DNA of 64,000 nt from Astrothelium macrocarpum. Taxonomy: Eukaryota; Ascomycota; Dothideomycetes; Trypetheliales; Trypetheliaceae. Below are positions 59,824 through 64,000 of the stretch, in pieces. Location: assembly GCA_021030915.1 (NCBI GenBank), contig JAGEMR010000103.1, forward strand, positions 42,236-106,235. The letters are read 5' to 3'. The position numbers were made by a program, and so were the translations under genes. Numbering within the stretch: the first letter of the stretch is position 1; every line of letters starts with the position of its first letter. Below the pieces are notes generated by a model, which saw only the letters and a list, made by a program, of their open reading frames with translations, was not told the origin of the DNA and did no database searches.

Positions 59824-60796
59824 CTAGGGATTAATACTCGCGCTTTTTGGGATATCGCTTCCTACCGCAACTGTCGCACCCGCATCAACTGGTAAAATTA
59901 CTCCAGTCATCCATCTAGCTTCATCGCCAGCTAGAAAACGGACCGCGGCTGCCACATCCCAGCCGTTCCCTTCAGTCTTGAGAAGACTACGGTTTTTCCG
60001 AGACTCTCGGGCCTGTTCTGTCATTCCACCTGCATACATCATGGGGGTATATACCATGCCAGGGCAGACGCAATTCACTCGGATGCCCTCGGCAGCATGA
60101 TGGGCTGCCATGGCACGTGTCATATTCTGTTTTCCAAATCAGATTCTTATCAAAGTGCGTTCTGTGGGAATCGGAGAAGACTCTGGTTCTAAATAGATGT
60201 GATCATAAAGAGATACAGGGTATGTTAAATCACTGATATTAGCATCCACTTACCACAACTGCTCCTTTAGCGGTGGGATACATTAGATGAGGAGTTCCTC
60301 CTCTTAACCCTGCTACGCTACCCATATTAACAATGCTGCCTCTCCATTGACCCTGATTGTTGACCATTTCTGGGATGGCATACTTTGCCATCATTACCAT
60401 ACTGCTCACGTTGACCTCCAATCCTTTTGCCCATTCGTCCATGTTGACGTCCAGCGCTGTCCCTCTTGCTCCTCCTATGCCTACAATATTCACTAGAATG
60501 TCCAGTCTTCCATATGTCGAAACCGCTCTTTGAACAACGGCGTGGCAATCGTCAGCTTTTGTGATGTCGGCGTGGACTGCAATTGCTTTTCCTTTGCCCT
60601 CTTCTGAGATCATGGTGACAGTACGCTCCGCTAGGTCGGACTTGATATCCACGCAGATGACAGAGCAACCGGCCTCAGCGAGTAAGATAGCAGACGCAAG
60701 ACCATTGCCAATACCTTCACCAGCAGCACCTGCGCCCGTAACTATAGCGACGCGTCCTAAGAGAGAGCGGGTTGGACGTGCAAGTTGTTCGCTCAT
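59824..60796 (-). CDS. short-chain dehydrogenase/reductase (classical SDR)
   Basis: Two exons (60796-60254, 60126-59824) give 281 residues. Classical SDR elements are in order: TGxxxGxG loop at about residues 20-30 (TGAGAAGEGIG), Asp at 50 after strand 2 (suggesting NAD over NADP), a modified NNAG motif (NIVG at about 103), Ser160 in NMGSVAG, and the Tyr173-x3-Lys177 pair in MYPTAKGAVV just before the intron. The second exon holds NMTRAMAAHHAAEGIRVNCVCPGMVYTPMM and the usual C-terminal AAAVRFLAGDEARWMTGVILPVDAGATV. Such enzymes oxidise alcohols or reduce ketones, a natural partner for a Baeyer-Villiger enzyme. The substrate is unknown. The intron of 127 nt is longer than most in the window. 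Confidence 0.93.
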
Positions 60797-61972
60797 TGTA
60801 GAAAGATAGTATTGGGCTTTTCTGAATTTGTTAAGGGAGCACTATACTCTCGGTATCGCCCATCATCTCCGAGTCTCCATCGTGCATGACGTCCCTGACG
60901 TCCTTGCCCGTGTGGAGGGGTGGAAAGTGCAAGCAGACAGCTGCCGAACTTCCGACCTTCAACCAATGCGCTCTCTACTCGACTTGAGTAGAGCCGACTT
61001 CCCTTGCAGGAAAGGAAAATTCCTCTAAACCCAACGATACAAGTGCCAACCATCGTTCAAAGTTCATTTCTATTATGTCCTCGTCGCTGTGATCATGATA
61101 GGTGCAGTTTCATTCGCCATTCTCTGTTCTAACAGTTCTCCGCGTACAATATGTCTCCATATTGCCGTTAACACTCGGACAAATGAAGAGCGGTCTTGCG
61201 AGGATTAAATAGACTAAGTCTGTATCCTCTTTTGACTGAGACGCGAAGTTAATTGCCCAGGAACCGATATCACGACTTTTGATCCAAAATATACCAGCCG
61301 TATTCAGCACACATTTTGCATCATCACTTGGTCCAACGAGCGAGGGATCATATTCCAGCATTGCCAAGGACTTGATGGATCTGGCGATGTATTGGATCGA
61401 GCCGCAAAAAACGGTATGGAGACCACGTTCGACTAGATAATCCACAGGCATAAGTACCAGCCAGCGTCTTAAGAGCCTGGCGGATAAGACCGAGGAACCG
61501 AGGTTCTTGTGCCAATATGAGCTTGTAACGGCCCGTTCGAGACTAATCTACTTTCTGATTGACAGGACACAATGCGGTGGCGGTTGTAAGGCGAAACATT
61601 AGAGAGATTCGAGGTAGTTGAACATTTCATCAAGTCCCTACTCGTATCATATACCAACCGACTCCATTTTGATGGAGCGCTTGGCGTTTCCTCCAGTATT
61701 GAAGAATCTTGCAAAGGTATTTTGTATATCCATAACAGTCTTGAAGGCCAATATGGGCCCACGATCTCTACTCAGTATTGGTTATCCATGTTGGTAATAG
61801 CATTGATGGCATACAATGATGATGGATGACTGATGAGCTAAAAAGGGCTTGAGGGCTTCTGATCCCAAGCCTACAGTCAATATTGCACCTCTACGGGAGC
61901 TGCGCGCAACGGCGCGAGTCCGAGCAGACACTGCCTTCCATTGGTCCTTTACTGATGCACATCAGATTTTCT
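60797..61972. other. region without intact genes; unrecognised decayed coding sequence on the minus strand
   Basis: Promoter of the SDR gene at one end. Between about 61110 and 61870 the minus strand has several protein-like stretches in changing frames (for example EYDPSLVGPSDDAKCVLNTAG, and WSRLVYDTSRDLMK), consistent with a broken gene. They lie downstream of the ketosynthase relic on the same strand and could be later parts of the same synthase, but I recognise no further domain. Confidence 0.4.
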
Positions 61973-62775
61973 CTACCAAAAGAACCGTTGAACTTGCTCG
62001 TGCATAGCTGTGGTCCTGATCACCGCTTGAATCTGGTCATCGTGCTCACTAGGTTGTCTCGGACTCTTGATGTATAGTACTCCAATGCACTCGGCGCAAG
62101 CGCAGCCATCCACTGCGACATCAAAGTGTGGCCAATGAAACTTCTCGAGACGGTACCGGAGGCCGAGCGCCGCTGAGAACATTTGGCTTTCGGAAGCGAG
62201 AATGACGTTTGACTCACCAACCACGGCTGCCGCAGGTTCTCCGGGTTAGATGGCAGAGCTTGTGAGATGAAGGGGGACATAGGACCCGAGCGGGCCGTGT
62301 CAAGCGTGAGTCTCAGTTCGTGCAGATTGAGCAAATAACTGATGCGATTGTTCAGAAGCGCAATACCCCTTCAGTAATGACACAAGACTCTGGGTATTCA
62401 AGCGCCTTGTAGATCATCTCCAGGAGTTTATTTGTTAAAAAGGATCTAACGTCCGCGTCTGCTATGGTCTGGTTTCGAATAGTGACCGGCTAAGCTAGCG
62501 AGGATCTACCTTACGAAAGCACCCACCTTGCGTATGAAAGGGGTCTGGACGGTCAACCTGCGGATGATCCCCGGTGTCGAGGTTGACGCGGTCCAATGGG
62601 AAGTGCGTGTAAGGACTGTCCTTCTGCTGGATACGATTTCAAAAGGCATTTAAAATATCAATGACATCATTTCCCTTTGTATCTCCAGAAAAGCGACAAC
62701 CTGACCAGTATCAACTTCAAATCTGCAGGTTAAGACAATGAATAGATTCATTCCAACAATTGCAATTGGCTCCAT
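61973..62775 (-). pseudogene. decayed polyketide synthase ketosynthase fragment
   Basis: On the minus strand, reading from 62775, pieces of a beta-ketoacyl synthase N-terminal domain appear in the right order but in different frames: EPIAIVGM (about 62772-62749); GCRFSGDTKG, an in-frame TGA at 62639-62641, then HFPLDRVNLDTGDHPQVDRP and HTQGGCFRKVDPR (to about 62498); LLEMIYKALEYPE (about 62425-62387); LTLDTARSGPMSPF at about 62309; VVGESNVILASESQMF at about 62220; and DDQIQAVIRTTAMHEQ, ending near 62000. These match the order in fungal highly reducing PKSs (FPxDRVN, HTRGGYF, DTACSGS, AxVGxSN, IxAVIRxT). The catalytic Cys of DTACS is Arg here (codon at 62290-62292), and the segment before it is shortened. 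Stops, frameshifts and deletions show it is dead. Subclass and product cannot be told. Confidence 0.8.
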
Positions 62776-63430
62776 AGTGTTACATCTTCCAGCAGATGGG
62801 ACTATGTCCACTTCCAGTTCAACCATGGCCCATTCGAAGCCTGCTGATGTTGCCCGAGAGCATATCTATCCCCGAGGAGATAATATATCGCATAACGAAA
62901 CCCAGCGGATCTCATCTTGACGCTTGCTAGTGTTCGTAATGGCCTCAACGAGCTGAATTTCAGCCTCCGGACCTTTCTGCCACGCACTGTCTTTGGTATC
63001 TCTATGCGGGTGACCACCTCCATCTTACAAAATGCTGAAGCTAGTAAACTCCCCTCTTGCGTCCGACAGCTACGTAAGGCATAGCTGAGACTATGTTCTG
63101 TTTTCGGCAAAAGTTCTAGTCGATGAAAGCCCTTCAAGTAAATCATTATCAATCAAAAAAGACCCTGTTGTGAGACTTTCACAGGGTCTTTATTAACTTT
63201 GAAGTTAGATCACTCACATATTTTCGAAGGCGCGTTGGTAGGATTCGTGGCGTAGCTGTTCGAATATAGACATCGGATTAATTGTTAGACCTAGTAGGGA
63301 GCTGCATGGGAAAATATACTCCTATGTTAAACCCCTGTCTACTTTATTTCCTACCTATTGACGTGTTTCTTTACTCTTTTTTGTCGGCTGCTCTACTCTC
63401 TTTTTACGGAAATGCAAGGGTTCTTTCGAG
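62776..63430. other. gene-free region with hairpin
   Basis: Minus-strand frames at 62802-63152 are open over 116 codons but resemble nothing known; they may be the broken upstream part of the synthase relic. A perfect inverted repeat (listed separately) follows. Confidence 0.4.
63158..63191. repeat. perfect 11-bp inverted repeat (hairpin)
   Basis: AAAGACCCTGT at 63158-63168 is the exact reverse complement of ACAGGGTCTTT at 63181-63191, with a 12-base loop. Its role is unknown; it could be a tiny transposon footprint or a 3'-end hairpin. Confidence 0.85.
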
Positions 63431-63558
63431 ACCATTTTAGATGCTAAAATTCGTCAATTTCTGTAGGTTTTTAGTCCGAATATCTGTAATTAAACTTGGT
63501 ATAAGCCTGGCCCAATTAGGCTACTGCTCACGTGATATAGGCTTTTTAATAGGGCTGC

Positions 63559-63611
63559 TGAGATTTGTCCCGCCGCTTTTGAGATTTGTCCCGTCCGTGA
63601 GATTTGTCCCG
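63559..63611. repeat. three direct copies of TGAGATTTGTCCCG
   Basis: Copies at 63559-63572, 63580-63593 and 63598-63611, identical over 14 bases, spaced 21 and 18 bases apart. Iterated short motifs of this sort sit near the ends of fungal Tc1/mariner (pogo/Fot) elements. It lies right before an extremely AT-rich stretch. Confidence 0.85.
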
Positions 63612-64000
63612 CGCCAAGATAATAATAGAAATTTATCATCTAATTCAATCTAATATATAACGCGTCACGTAATATCTTATAATATCAAGATTTTATTCTT
63701 TACGTTTAATAAATTTTAAATATATTAATTATATTAAATATGTCTGAATAAAATATATCAATATCAGTTTCAAATTTTTATAAATATTATAATATTATAT
63801 AACGTGGTTTACCACCCAGCCGCGCATATCACCCAGCCGCGCATTTTCCGCATTAAAAAACCTTTTAAATTTTCATTATATCATAATTTTTTAATTATTA
63901 TATCAATTTATATCAAAAAAAAGAATATTATTTTTATTATTAATATAATTAAAATCGTAAAAAAATCTGATTAAAAATTAAATTAATATATAATTATAAA
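63612..64000. mobile_element. AT-rich, probably RIP-degraded repeat edge
   Basis: From about 63620 to the window end the sequence is overwhelmingly A and T, with long TATA/TTAA runs and no coding potential. This is the look of repeat-induced point mutation acting on transposons in filamentous ascomycetes. GC-rich islands survive only in the short repeats. The element type and its other end lie outside the window. Confidence 0.5.
63813..63844. repeat. two direct copies of CACCCAGCCGCGCAT
   Basis: Identical 15-base copies at 63813-63827 and 63830-63844, 17 bases apart, embedded in AT-rich DNA. Together with the TGAGATTTGTCCCG repeats 200 bases earlier they look like subterminal repeats of a transposon. 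Confidence 0.85.

Noticed and set aside
1..64000. tRNA, rRNA, CRISPR, bacterial-style operons
   Set aside because: No T-loop/anticodon arm arrangement, rRNA stretch or repeat-spacer array was recognised by eye, and the genes are plainly eukaryotic. A tRNA search program would be needed to exclude tRNAs fully.

Overview
The window is nuclear DNA of a filamentous ascomycete (Pezizomycotina, perhaps a Dothideomycete). Evidence: most genes carry short introns (about 45-140 nt, GT...AG with CTAAC/CTGAC-like branch points), orthologues of yeast genes are recognisable (SRV2, MDH1, KAP104, STU1, MED21, RRG7, LSB6, POL30), and there are fungal-specific families (Zn2Cys6 factor, AreB-type GATA factor, NmrA-like reductases, MFS drug transporters). 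Exon-intron models were built by hand; in each model the exon lengths add up to whole codons. The species cannot be named from the sequence.

Positions 2510-44229 are a conserved housekeeping block on both strands: cyclase-associated protein, mitochondrial malate dehydrogenase, transportin (Kap104), a BSP-family metalloprotease-like protein, CLASP/Stu1, Mediator subunit 21, Rrg7-like mitochondrial protein, an NmrA-like reductase, an HLTF/Rad5-type SNF2-RING ATPase, type II PI 4-kinase, AreB-type GATA factor, an uncharacterised Ser/Pro-rich protein, a class II aldolase-like protein, PCNA, a second NmrA-like reductase, UCH37/Uch2 deubiquitinase and an Ssh4/Ear1-type SPRY Rsp5 adaptor. Several pairs are head to head with short shared promoters (14089-14268, 19044-19294, 28563-28656, 40407-40795).

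Positions 44958-62775 look like an accessory metabolic region: a Zn2Cys6 regulator with an in-frame stop near its C-terminus, three MFS transporters, a second class II aldolase-like protein, a Baeyer-Villiger-type flavin monooxygenase, a short-chain dehydrogenase, and, on the minus strand at 61973-62775, a badly decayed polyketide synthase ketosynthase fragment whose active-site Cys is now Arg. The simplest reading is a relic of a polyketide cluster that has lost its backbone enzyme while tailoring and transport genes stay open. This is inferred from gene content only.

The last 400 bases are extremely AT-rich with short GC-rich direct repeats, as expected for a degenerate (probably RIP-mutated) transposon edge. 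The accessory block therefore lies against repeat-rich DNA. No rRNA, tRNA or CRISPR was recognised.
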